A stretch of 64,000 bases of DNA from Rahnella rivi (GTDB taxonomy: Bacteria > Pseudomonadota > Gammaproteobacteria > Enterobacterales > Enterobacteriaceae): NCBI RefSeq assembly GCF_019049655.1, contig NZ_JAFMOX010000064.1, positions 248,001 to 312,000 on the forward strand, in the 5' to 3' direction. Positions 51,567 to 59,910 of this stretch are shown here, one piece after another. Numbering within the stretch: the first letter of the stretch is position 1; each line of letters begins with the position of its first letter. The notes below the pieces were generated by a model that saw nothing but the letters and a program-made list of their open reading frames with translations, was not told the origin of the DNA and made no database searches. A program made the position numbers and the translations under genes.

Positions 51567-52958
51567 ATGAATTACGCAGCATCCCGCAACGCCAACCCAC
51601 AGCCTTTTGGCAGCGTCATCGTCGCCAAATTCGGCGGTACCAGCGTGGCGGATTTCGACGCGATGAACCGCAGCGCAGACATCGTTCTTGCGCGCCCTGA
51701 AGTTCGTCTGGTCGTTCTCTCCGCCTCTGCGGGCGTCACCAATTTATTAGTCGAGCTGGCCGTCGGTAAAGAAACCGAGCGCCGCGTGTTCCTGCTTGAT
51801 GAAATCCGCCGTATCCAGAATGCCATTATTGATCGTCTCGATAACCCCACGGTTATTCGTGAAGAAATTGGCCGCATGCTGGAAAATATTGCGATGCTGT
51901 CAGAAGCGGCGAGCCTCGCGACGTCCACCGCGCTGACCGACGAACTGGTCAGCCACGGCGAACTGATGTCCACCCTGCTGTTTGTTGAAATCGTACGCCA
52001 GCGCAACGTGCCCGTGGAATGGTTTGATGTGCGTAAAGTCATGCGCACCAGCGACCATTTCGGCCGCGCAGAGCCGGACACGCAGGCGCTCACCGACCTG
52101 ACCCTTCAGCAATTGCAGCCACGTTTACAGAATGCGCTGGTGATCACCCAGGGCTTTATCGGCTCGGAAGGCAAAGGCCGCACCACCACGCTGGGCCGTG
52201 GCGGCAGCGATTACACCGCCGCATTGCTGGGCGAAGCGCTGGGGGCTGTGCGCGTCGATATCTGGACTGACGTACCGGGTATTTACACCACTGACCCGCG
52301 TCTGGTTCCGGCGGCAAAACGTATAGATCGTATTGCGTTTGAAGAAGCGGCGGAAATGGCGACCTTCGGCGCCAAAGTTCTGCACCCGGCCACCTTGCTG
52401 CCTGCGGTACGTCGCGGCATTCCGGTGTTTGTCGGCTCCAGCAAAGATCCTTCGGGCGGCGGCACTCTGGTGTGTGATACCTCCGATAACCCGCCGCTGT
52501 TCCGTGCCATTGCCCTGCGTCGCCGGCAGACGCTGGTGACGCTGCACAGCCTGAGCATGTTGCATTCACGCGGTTTCCTCGCCGACGTGTTTGGTATTCT
52601 GGCGCGCCACAATATTTCCGTTGATTTGATCACCACCTCTGAGGTCAGCGTCGCGCTGACCCTCGACACCACCGGCTCGACGTCTTCTGATGCCAGCCTG
52701 CTGACCACGTCGTTGCTGACTGAGCTGTCGTCACTGTGTCGTGTTGAAGTGGAAGAGAATCTGGCGCTGATCGCCATTATCGGCAACAAACTGTCGCAGG
52801 CCTGCGGCGTGGGCAAAGAAGTGTTCGGTGTATTGGATCCGTTCAATATCCGCATGATTTGTTACGGCGCGAGCAGCTATAACCTGTGCTTCCTGGTGCC
52901 GGGCAGCGATGCCGATCAGGTCGTTAAAACTCTGCACCGCAACCTATTCGAACAATAA
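51567..52958 (+). CDS. lysC: Lysine-sensitive aspartokinase III
   Basis: LysC phosphorylates aspartate, the entry to lysine, threonine and methionine synthesis; aspartokinase III is feedback-inhibited by lysine. The start is ATG 51567, because AGGT lies 6 bases before it; the ATG at 51555 has no site. That gives 463 residues, with a longer N-terminus than in E. coli (449). The kinase motifs are VIVAKFGGTSVADFDAMNRS near 18, VSHGELMST, TLGRGGSDYTAALL near 208 and WTDVPGIYTTDP. Two ACT domains cover the last 160 residues (HNISVDLITTSEVSVALTL). The lysine riboswitch lies upstream. Confidence 0.97.
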   Translation: MNYAASRNANPQPFGSVIVAKFGGTSVADFDAMNRSADIVLARPEVRLVVLSASAGVTNLLVELAVGKETERRVFLLDEIRRIQNAIIDRLDNPTVIREEIGRMLENIAMLSEAASLATSTALTDELVSHGELMSTLLFVEIVRQRNVPVEWFDVRKVMRTSDHFGRAEPDTQALTDLTLQQLQPRLQNALVITQGFIGSEGKGRTTTLGRGGSDYTAALLGEALGAVRVDIWTDVPGIYTTDPRLVPAAKRIDRIAFEEAAEMATFGAKVLHPATLLPAVRRGIPVFVGSSKDPSGGGTLVCDTSDNPPLFRAIALRRRQTLVTLHSLSMLHSRGFLADVFGILARHNISVDLITTSEVSVALTLDTTGSTSSDASLLTTSLLTELSSLCRVEVEENLALIAIIGNKLSQACGVGKEVFGVLDPFNIRMICYGASSYNLCFLVPGSDADQVVKTLHRNLFEQ

Positions 52959-52975
52959 CGGGCGCGGTATCTGAG

Positions 52976-53006
52976 AAGACCGGGCCTTGTGCCCGGTCTT
53001 TTTTTT
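52976..53006 (+). terminator. Intrinsic terminator after lysC
   Basis: A 10-bp stem AAGACCGGGC / GCCCGGTCTT with a 5-base loop and a run of eight T, 18 bases after lysC. Confidence 0.95.
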
Positions 53007-53048
53007 GTCAGTACTTTTGCAAAACAACAAAGACAAGGATCATCCTCA

Positions 53049-53966
53049 ATGTTAGCCATAATCACCCGCCTGTTTCCGCTGTGGGCCGTGCTGTTATCCG
53101 TCGCGGCCTATTTTTCGCCGACCACCTTCACGCCTATCGGCCCCCATGTGTCTACCCTGCTGATGCTGATTATGTTCGCGATGGGCGTCACCCTTGAATT
53201 CGGGGATTTCAAACGCGTCCTTTCCCGCCCCGGCCCGGTAGCCGCCGCCACCTTCCTGCATTATCTGATCATGCCGCTGGCGGCCTGGGTACTGGCAAAA
53301 CTGTTCCACATGCCCGCGGATTTATCTGCCGGCATGATTCTGGTTGGCAGCGTTGCCAGCGGCACGGCATCCAACGTAATGATTTATCTGGCGAAAGGTG
53401 ACGTCGCCCTTTCCGTGACCATTTCTGCGGTTTCCACGCTGGTCGGCGTTTTCGCCACGCCACTGCTGACGCGCTTATATGTGGATACGCACATCAAGGT
53501 GGATGTGGAAGGCATGTTGCTGAGCATTTTGCAGATCGTGGTTATCCCGATTTTGGCTGGCCTTATCATTCATCATCTGTTCACGAAAATCGTGAAACGC
53601 ATCGAACCGCTGCTGCCGCTGTTTTCCATGGTGTGCATCATCGCCATCATCAGCGCCGTAGTGGCCGGAAGTCAGGGCTTTATCGGTTCCGTAGGTTTAG
53701 TGGTGATTGTGGCGGTGATTCTGCACAACGGTATCGGTCTGCTGAGCGGGTACTGGGGCGGGAAGCTGTTTGGCTTTGACGAAACCACCTGCCGCACGCT
53801 GGCGATGGAAGTCGGTATGCAGAACTCGGGTTTGGCCGCGACGCTCGGGAAAATGTACTTCTCCCCGCTGGCCGCGTTGCCAGGCGCCCTGTTCTCGGTC
53901 TGGCACAATCTTTCCGGCTCGTTGCTGGCCGGTTACTGGTCGGGTAAACCGGTCAAAAAAGACTGA
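53049..53966 (+). CDS. panS: BASS-family transporter, PanS-like
   Basis: A 305-residue membrane protein of the bile acid:sodium symporter superfamily with 9-10 predicted segments. The start is ATG 53049 (MLAIITRLFPLW), behind AAGGAT, after the lysC terminator; the longer frame runs back through that terminator and is not credible. VGSVASGTASNVMIYLAKGDVALS and GMQNSGLAATLG are the ion-binding crossover regions. It resembles the Salmonella protein PanS, a ketopantoate/pantoate/pantothenate transporter, from memory. The substrate here is therefore probable, not proved. A strong terminator follows. Confidence 0.85.
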   Translation: MLAIITRLFPLWAVLLSVAAYFSPTTFTPIGPHVSTLLMLIMFAMGVTLEFGDFKRVLSRPGPVAAATFLHYLIMPLAAWVLAKLFHMPADLSAGMILVGSVASGTASNVMIYLAKGDVALSVTISAVSTLVGVFATPLLTRLYVDTHIKVDVEGMLLSILQIVVIPILAGLIIHHLFTKIVKRIEPLLPLFSMVCIIAIISAVVAGSQGFIGSVGLVVIVAVILHNGIGLLSGYWGGKLFGFDETTCRTLAMEVGMQNSGLAATLGKMYFSPLAALPGALFSVWHNLSGSLLAGYWSGKPVKKD

Positions 53967-53989
53967 TTTCAGACATTTAAAAGAGCAAT

Positions 53990-54025
53990 AAAAAACGGGC
54001 GCCTTCCTCAGCGCCCGTTTTTTTT
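53990..54025. terminator. Bidirectional terminator between panS and yjbB
   Basis: Stem AAACGGGCGC / GCGCCCGTTT with an 8-base loop, an A-run before it and an eight-base T-run after it. It lies between two convergent genes. Confidence 0.93.
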
Positions 54026-54042
54026 ACTCATGAAAGCGGATA

Positions 54043-55695
54043 TTAAACCCGCTTCATATCATCATTCGGTTCACGCTGTTCATCTTCCTGCTCGTCCTGA
54101 TCCAGCACGTTATACGCGACCGCACAGAACAACGAATTCAGACGCTTCATGTCGCCCAGCAGGCCAAGGTGCAGCGAACTGGTTTCGATACTCTGCACGT
54201 TATGCTGATGCAGGCGGTCAACGTGCGCGTGCGCATAACGGCGGTCAAGAATACGGAAACGATGTTTAGAACGGCGCAGACGACGGGCGCTGGTCAGGTC
54301 ATTCGACAGGAACACCCCGAGGCTAAGACGCAGGTTATCCAGCAGTTTTTCGTGCAGCGCGTCCAGTTCCACCAGCCCTTCAGGGGAAAATGCGCGGCGC
54401 GTGGCATGAGATTTCGCCGTAATATCGCCGGTCATGCGCTCGATAATATCGCCCGCCTGCTCCAGGTTGAGCGCCATTTCGATGATTTCAGCCCAGCGGC
54501 GTGAATCCTCTTCGCCCAGCCCTTCTTTGTTGATTTGCGCCAGATAAAGTTTGATGGCGGTGTACAGCACGTCCACATCGTCATCGAGACGGCGCACTTC
54601 GCGATCCTGTGCCAGTTTGCCGTGCATAACTTCCCGGTTGAGGATCAGCATGTGTTCCACCACGTCGCCCATGCGCAGGGTTTCGCGGGCGGCATTGGCC
54701 AGCGCCAGCGTGGGGGTATCAATCGCACTGACGTCCAGATGGCGCGGGCGCAGGCGCGGATCGTCTTCCGGCACATCAGCAATCATCATCTCGCACACTC
54801 TGGCCATCGGCGCGGTCAGTGGCACCATCGCCAGACAGCGGATCAGGTTGTAGAACATGTGGAAATAGATCACCAGCTCTTCGTCCGGAATGCCCAGCCG
54901 CGCCAGTTGCGTCGAGAGCGGCCCGACAAACGGCAGCACAATCACCAGACCAATCAGTTTAAACAGGGTGCTGCCGAGCGCCACGCGGCGGCCCGCCGCA
55001 TTCATTTTGCTGGCGTTGATCATCGCCAGTAAACCGCTGCCAAGGTTGGCACCGATCACCAGGCACAATGACACTTTCAGGGAAATCACGCCGGTTGCCG
55101 TCAGCGTGGCGGTCAGAAGAACGGCTGCCAGACTCGAGTAACTGATGATGGCAAAAACCGCGCCGGTCAGGGCATCAAGCAGCACATCACCGGTCAGCGA
55201 GGAGAACAGCACTTTGACGCCCGACGCCTGCATGATCGGCGTCGCCGCGGAAACAATCAGTTCAAGCGCCAGTAAAATCAGCCCGAGGCCAATACCGACG
55301 CGCCCCATCTGGCCGGCACGGGTTTGTTTACGGCTGAGGAAAAACGCCACGCCGACGAAGATAAACAGCGGAGAAAGCCAGGAGAGATCGAACGTCAGGA
55401 TACGCGCCATCACGGCGGTACCGACATCCGCACCGAGAATGATCACAAGCGCAGGTGCCAGCGCAACCAGCCCCTGAGAAACAAAGGACGTCACCAGCAG
55501 CGCGGTGGCATTACTGCTTTGCACCAGCGCGGTCACACCAATACCGGCCACGAAGGCCAGCGGTTTTTTTTCTACGCTACTGCTCAGCACACGGCGCAAA
55601 TTGGCGCCGAAAACACGCATGATGCCGGTACGGACGATGTGCGTCCCCCACACCAGCAGCGAGACAGCAGATAACAGATGAAGAAGGGTTAACAC
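54043..55695 (-). CDS. yjbB: Na/phosphate cotransporter-family protein YjbB
   Basis: A 550-residue inner-membrane protein. Residues 1 to about 310 hold two repeated NptA/NaPi-II domains (QSSNATALLVTSF near 60-72 and NLGSGLLAM near 217), and the C-terminal 200 residues form a PhoU-like helical domain (VEHMLILNREV, LNLEQAGDIIERM). In E. coli YjbB is reported to export excess phosphate. The start is GTG 55695, behind GGAG at a long 12-base spacing. The gene begins only 15 bases after the stop of the HAD phosphatase, with no terminator, so the whole phosphatase/ABC transcript could run into it. Confidence 0.93.
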   Translation of the reverse strand: MLTLLHLLSAVSLLVWGTHIVRTGIMRVFGANLRRVLSSSVEKKPLAFVAGIGVTALVQSSNATALLVTSFVSQGLVALAPALVIILGADVGTAVMARILTFDLSWLSPLFIFVGVAFFLSRKQTRAGQMGRVGIGLGLILLALELIVSAATPIMQASGVKVLFSSLTGDVLLDALTGAVFAIISYSSLAAVLLTATLTATGVISLKVSLCLVIGANLGSGLLAMINASKMNAAGRRVALGSTLFKLIGLVIVLPFVGPLSTQLARLGIPDEELVIYFHMFYNLIRCLAMVPLTAPMARVCEMMIADVPEDDPRLRPRHLDVSAIDTPTLALANAARETLRMGDVVEHMLILNREVMHGKLAQDREVRRLDDDVDVLYTAIKLYLAQINKEGLGEEDSRRWAEIIEMALNLEQAGDIIERMTGDITAKSHATRRAFSPEGLVELDALHEKLLDNLRLSLGVFLSNDLTSARRLRRSKHRFRILDRRYAHAHVDRLHQHNVQSIETSSLHLGLLGDMKRLNSLFCAVAYNVLDQDEQEDEQREPNDDMKRV

Positions 55696-55710
55696 GAAAA
55701 AACAGCTCCA

Positions 55711-56367
55711 TTAACGCCAGGCATAGACCGGCCATCCTGCCTGCCGGGCGTGCTGGAGCAGGATGGCGTCCGGATTCACTGCATGCGGCTGACCCACTTT
55801 GGTCAGTAACGGCAGATCGTTATGAGAATCCGAATAAAAACTGGCTTGTTGCAGCAGGGATGCGTCCTGATTGATGAGTTCCAACAATCGCGAAACCTTG
55901 CCCTCGCGATAGGTCATCGTTCCCTGCGTGGCCCCGGTAAAGCGGCCATGCTGAATGTCTATACCGATCGCCAGCGTTTCCTCAACACCGAGGAAACGGG
56001 CGATCGGTCGCACCAGATGCTCACCGGACGCGGAGATAATCACCGTCCGGTCGCCCTGTGCGCGGTGAGTGGCCAGACACTCACGCGCCTGCGCATAAAT
56101 GCGCGGTGCGATAATTTCTTCTACGTACCGGCCAACCATCGCCGCCACGTCATGTTCACTGCGACCGGTCAGCGGCATCAGGGTACATCGCATGTACTCC
56201 TGCATATCCATCTTTCCCACCGCATATTGTTGCATCAGGGCGGCGTCCTGTTGCAGGAAAGCCTGTTTATCGGCCACCCAGCCCTGTGCCACCATATACG
56301 CTGACCACAGGCTGGAACAGTCGCCGCTAATCAGGGTTTCATCGAGATCAAACAGCGCCAGTTTCAT
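55711..56367 (-). CDS. HAD-IB phosphatase (SerB-like) in an ABC operon
   Basis: A 218-residue haloacid-dehalogenase-family phosphatase. Motif I is DLDET at 7-11 (Asp nucleophile and the acid/base Asp), motif II SASGEH near 112, the lysine of motif III lies near REGK at 150-160, and motif IV is SDSHNDLPLL near 178. The helical cap between motifs I and II marks subclass IB, which contains phosphoserine phosphatase-like enzymes. It overlaps the upstream ATPase gene by 4 bases (ATGA) and is 15 bases before yjbB. It probably dephosphorylates the compound that the ABC system brings in, or a product of it. Confidence 0.88.
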   Translation of the reverse strand: MKLALFDLDETLISGDCSSLWSAYMVAQGWVADKQAFLQQDAALMQQYAVGKMDMQEYMRCTLMPLTGRSEHDVAAMVGRYVEEIIAPRIYAQARECLATHRAQGDRTVIISASGEHLVRPIARFLGVEETLAIGIDIQHGRFTGATQGTMTYREGKVSRLLELINQDASLLQQASFYSDSHNDLPLLTKVGQPHAVNPDAILLQHARQAGWPVYAWR

Positions 56368-57356
56368 GCAACTTCCCGTAACGTAACAAGATCTAACTGT
56401 AGACCAATATCGCTGCCGTCGGCGCGAAGTGAGGCCACAGAACGGTTTAAAACATCCACAGAAAGCTCCACGCCGTGCGCTAAAACGCGATAGCGCACAA
56501 CGTTACCGAGCAGGCTGTGGCTGAGGATTTTTGCCGGTATCCCTTCAATCAGTTCGCACATCGTGACCGATTCAGGACGAATGGCGACGCGGCCAGTGTA
56601 GGTCATGCCGGTCAGCGCCATCGCCTGTTCAGGGCTCAGCAGATTGTAGCTGCCGATAAAGCCTGCGGCGAACGCATCGACAGGTTCAGTATACAAGGTT
56701 TCGGCATCGGCATTTTGGACGATTTGTCCTTTGTTCATGAGCACAATCCGGTCTGACATGGTCAGCGCTTCTTCCTGATCGTGGGTGACAAAGATCGCGG
56801 TAAGGTTCATTTCACGCTGTATACGGCGGATTTGTTCACGCAAATGCTTACGGATGCGGGCATCGAGCGCCGACAGCGGCTCATCGAGCAGCAACAGACG
56901 CGGCTGCGTCACCAGCGATCGCGCCAGCGCCACACGCTGACACTGCCCGCCGGAAAGCTGATGCGGATAACGTTTGGCATAATCGCTCATTTCCACCAGT
57001 TCCAGCACCTCGCCGACGCGGCGATGCACTTCAGCAGCGGGCAGTTTCTGCATTTTCAGGCCAAAAGACACGTTAGCCTCGACACTCATATTGGGAAACA
57101 ACGCATAGCTCTGGAAGACCATGCCGATGCCGCGCTGTTGTGGCGGCAATGGCACAATATCCTGCCCCTGGATCAGAATTTTTCCGCTGTCGACGGAGGT
57201 CAGGCCGGCCAGACAGCGCAGCAGCGTTGATTTTCCGCAACCGCTCGGCCCGAGGAGGGTCACAAATTCACCCTCTTCGGCAGAGAAATCAATGTTGTGA
57301 AAAATCTGCGTCGGGCCATACGATTTGTTGAGTTGAGTGACCTGCAAATATGACAT
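56364..57356 (-). CDS. ABC transporter ATP-binding protein, PotA/PhnT-like
   Basis: A 330-residue ATPase of the iron/spermidine/2-aminoethylphosphonate importer class. Walker A GPSGCGKST at 36-44, the Q-loop in VFQSYALFPNM near 80, signature LSGGQCQR near 135, Walker B LLLLDEPLSALD near 155 and switch His in VTHDQEEAL near 190. The C-terminal 90 residues form a TOBE domain (VAIRPESV near 263). It begins 1 base after the permease gene stop and overlaps the HAD gene, so it is in the middle of one transcript. The order ATPase-permease-permease-binding protein resembles the PhnSTUV system. Confidence 0.93.
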   Translation of the reverse strand: MSYLQVTQLNKSYGPTQIFHNIDFSAEEGEFVTLLGPSGCGKSTLLRCLAGLTSVDSGKILIQGQDIVPLPPQQRGIGMVFQSYALFPNMSVEANVSFGLKMQKLPAAEVHRRVGEVLELVEMSDYAKRYPHQLSGGQCQRVALARSLVTQPRLLLLDEPLSALDARIRKHLREQIRRIQREMNLTAIFVTHDQEEALTMSDRIVLMNKGQIVQNADAETLYTEPVDAFAAGFIGSYNLLSPEQAMALTGMTYTGRVAIRPESVTMCELIEGIPAKILSHSLLGNVVRYRVLAHGVELSVDVLNRSVASLRADGSDIGLQLDLVTLREVA

Positions 57357-57357
57357 A

Positions 57358-58143
57358 TCAGCTCTTTCCTTTGTTCAGTATGTTCGCCACCCAGGTAAAC
57401 ATCAGGACGACCATAAAATAGGAGATGACCAGCGCGCTGGTGAAATGGCCGCTGCCATTACGCATGTTGTAAAGATAGACCTGCACCGTTTCATAACGGC
57501 TGCCTGCCAGCAGGTTGGCGAACACGAATTCACCAATCAGGAAGGAGAATGAGAGCAGGACTGCGATCATCCCGCCTTTGCGTAAGTTCGGTAAAACCAC
57601 CAGCAGCGCCGCTTTCCAGGTGCTGGCTCCCAGCAAATGCGCGGCGTCCATCAGGTCACGCAGGTTGATGGCCTGCATGTTGTTGGAGATGGCGCGATAG
57701 ATAAACGGCAGCGCGATAGTGAAGTAACAGCCAATCAGGATCCACGGCGTCCCGGTGAGGGGAAAAGGGTCGCCGGAGTAGAGCTGCATCAGACCGACGG
57801 AAGACACCACCGGCGGCACCGCAAACGGCAGCAGGATCAGGATATTCATCAGCGCATCGAGCTTAGGGAAATAGTAAGCGATCACAAACATCAGTGGCAG
57901 GATCAGCACCAGCGAGAGGAAAAGCGTGCCGAAACACACCAGCAGCGAGTGCCAGAGCGCGATAAGAAATCGCGGATCACTCCATAACGCCACCAGCCAT
58001 TTCAGCGTAAAACCGCTTGGCAAAATCGTCGCGCCCCACTCCTGCACCAGCGCATACACCAGCGTCGCCAGCAGCGGCAGCATCAGTAAAATCAGTAAAA
58101 CCCAGATCACCACACGGTGGTAAATTGCTTCAGACCGCGACAT
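57358..58143 (-). CDS. ABC transporter permease (second)
   Basis: A 261-residue inner-membrane permease with six predicted segments and the BPD-type EAA loop (MDAAHLLGASTWKAALLVVLP near 165-185), which docks on the ATPase. It is the partner of the neighbouring permease and resembles PhnV/PotC-type subunits. It ends 1 base before the ATPase start. No soluble domain. Confidence 0.92.
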   Translation of the reverse strand: MSRSEAIYHRVVIWVLLILLMLPLLATLVYALVQEWGATILPSGFTLKWLVALWSDPRFLIALWHSLLVCFGTLFLSLVLILPLMFVIAYYFPKLDALMNILILLPFAVPPVVSSVGLMQLYSGDPFPLTGTPWILIGCYFTIALPFIYRAISNNMQAINLRDLMDAAHLLGASTWKAALLVVLPNLRKGGMIAVLLSFSFLIGEFVFANLLAGSRYETVQVYLYNMRNGSGHFTSALVISYFMVVLMFTWVANILNKGKS

Positions 58144-58165
58144 GTTACGTTCCTTTTTCCGGCAA

Positions 58166-59008
58166 TCAGCTGCGCTGACTGAGATAACTTTTACGCAATA
58201 ACCACTGATGGATCAGCGTGATAAAGGCCATCAGCACCACCAGTAACATCGCCAGCGCACTGCCCATATTGGGGTCGAGGGAAATATCGCCGGACACCAG
58301 CGCGGCAATACGCACCGGCACAACGTTAAAATTGCCGGTGGTCAGGGCGTACACCGTGGCGTAGGCGCCGAGTGCATTGGCGAGCAAAATCACGAACGTC
58401 CCCATCAGCGCCGGAAACAGTACCGGCATACCGATGTAGCGCCAGTAACTCCAGCGGCCGGCCCCCAGCAAAGCGGCAGACTCCCGCCAGTCTTCGCGCA
58501 GCGCATCAAATGCCGGGTACATCAGCAATACGCCCAGCGGGATCTGAAAATAGGTATAGAGAACGATCAGTCCGCTTTTTGAATACAGATTGAAGTTTTC
58601 CATCAGCCCGTATTTTTGCAGCAGCAGGGTCAGGCAGCCGTTAAGACCGAGCAGTATCACAAAGGCGAAGGCCAGCGGGACACCCGCAAAGTTACTGGTC
58701 ATGTTGGTAAACGACATCACGAAGTCATGCAGCTTTGTCGGGCCGAGCTGGCGAAGTGAGTAACTGCCCACTAACGCAATCAGCAAACCGTAGACGCTTG
58801 ACCAGATCGAAATATCCAGCGAGAAACGCATGGCCTGCAGATAGAACGGCGAGGTCAGGATGTCGGTGTAATTTCCCAGCCCCCAGGCTTCATAGGTTTC
58901 ACTGTAAAAGCTGCTGACCGCAATCCAGGCCAGCGGCGCCAGCTGAAAGGCAATGAAGAACACCAGAAACGGCAGCATAAACAGCGCTGCAATCCACTTA
59001 GCTTTCAT
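58166..59008 (-). CDS. ABC transporter permease (first)
   Basis: A 280-residue permease with six predicted membrane segments. Its EAA loop includes ESAALLGAGRWSYWRYIGMP near 175-195. It is the larger partner, resembling PhnU/PotB-type subunits. It is separated from the phosphatase gene upstream by 26 bases and from the other permease by 22, all on one strand. Confidence 0.92.
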   Translation of the reverse strand: MKAKWIAALFMLPFLVFFIAFQLAPLAWIAVSSFYSETYEAWGLGNYTDILTSPFYLQAMRFSLDISIWSSVYGLLIALVGSYSLRQLGPTKLHDFVMSFTNMTSNFAGVPLAFAFVILLGLNGCLTLLLQKYGLMENFNLYSKSGLIVLYTYFQIPLGVLLMYPAFDALREDWRESAALLGAGRWSYWRYIGMPVLFPALMGTFVILLANALGAYATVYALTTGNFNVVPVRIAALVSGDISLDPNMGSALAMLLVVLMAFITLIHQWLLRKSYLSQRS

Positions 59009-59034
59009 CGGGTATCCTTTAAAAGTGACGGGAT

Positions 59035-59832
59035 TCAGGCCAGTAATGCCGCGCAGTGTGGCTTATCGTGGGCAATATTGAGGATCTGACAAAGGGTTCC
59101 GCACAGCTCAGTTTGCAGAGGCGCGGCGTCTTGCAAGCTGAACGCACTGCCGAAAACAAATAACGGCACCTGGCGCTCTTCCGGCAAAATGCCGCCGTGG
59201 CTGCGATCGTCGTTCATGCCGTGGTCAGCGGTGACAATGACCTGATAACCCGCATCGAGCCAGTCCCCCAGATAGCGTGACAGGATGCCGTCTGCCGTCC
59301 GCGCTTTGTTGCGGTACTGAGGCGTCGACAGACCAAATTTATGCCCGGCGTCGTCAATGTTCATCGGGTGGATCAGCAGGAAATCCGGATCGTGGCGGCG
59401 GCGCAGACTCTCGGCATCGTCGAACAAATGCGAATCCGGGTAGACGTCGTCGTAATAAAAATGACCGTGCTGAATAGCCAGCGTGTCATCGCTGGTATGG
59501 CGGTCCCTCGGCGGGTCGAACGGCGTGCGGTTATACAACTCACTGACCCAGTGATAGGCCGCAGCTGCCGTCGTCAGACCGGCGTCGCGGGCATAATGAA
59601 AAATACTGCGCTGTGTGGATAACCGGTCAACCTGATTATTCACAATGCCGCTCATCACCGGCGTGATGCCGGTGAGGATGCACTCATACAGTGGCCGGGA
59701 CAGCGAAGGCAGTGCACATTCCAGCGGATACAAGCGGCCGCGTCCTGCGGCACACTGCGCCTGTAAATACCCCATTGCGTCGTGGCCGACCTGATAATTC
59801 AGGCCGTCCAGTACTACCAGAATGCTCTTCAT
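59035..59832 (-). CDS. Alkaline-phosphatase-superfamily enzyme (phosphodiesterase/phosphonate-hydrolase-like)
   Basis: A 265-residue enzyme of the type I phosphodiesterase / nucleotide pyrophosphatase branch of the alkaline phosphatase superfamily. Metal ligands read in order: Asp9 (VLDGLN), Ser/Thr in SLSRPLY as likely nucleophile (about 44), Asp/His in NIDDAGHKFG (about 158-168), DHGM (about 202-205) and HGG (about 210-212). There is no signal peptide, so it acts in the cytoplasm after import. It could cleave a phosphodiester, a pyrophosphate or a phosphonate. It sits inside the ABC operon between the binding-protein gene and the permeases, a strong hint that the imported compound is its substrate. 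Confidence 0.85.
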   Translation of the reverse strand: MKSILVVLDGLNYQVGHDAMGYLQAQCAAGRGRLYPLECALPSLSRPLYECILTGITPVMSGIVNNQVDRLSTQRSIFHYARDAGLTTAAAAYHWVSELYNRTPFDPPRDRHTSDDTLAIQHGHFYYDDVYPDSHLFDDAESLRRRHDPDFLLIHPMNIDDAGHKFGLSTPQYRNKARTADGILSRYLGDWLDAGYQVIVTADHGMNDDRSHGGILPEERQVPLFVFGSAFSLQDAAPLQTELCGTLCQILNIAHDKPHCAALLA

Positions 59833-59910
59833 GACACGTTTGCCTTTGGTGCAGGTGTTGTAATGAAAACAATGCTTTCGCTGTTCGCTTTTATTTTATT
59901 GATCCCACGC

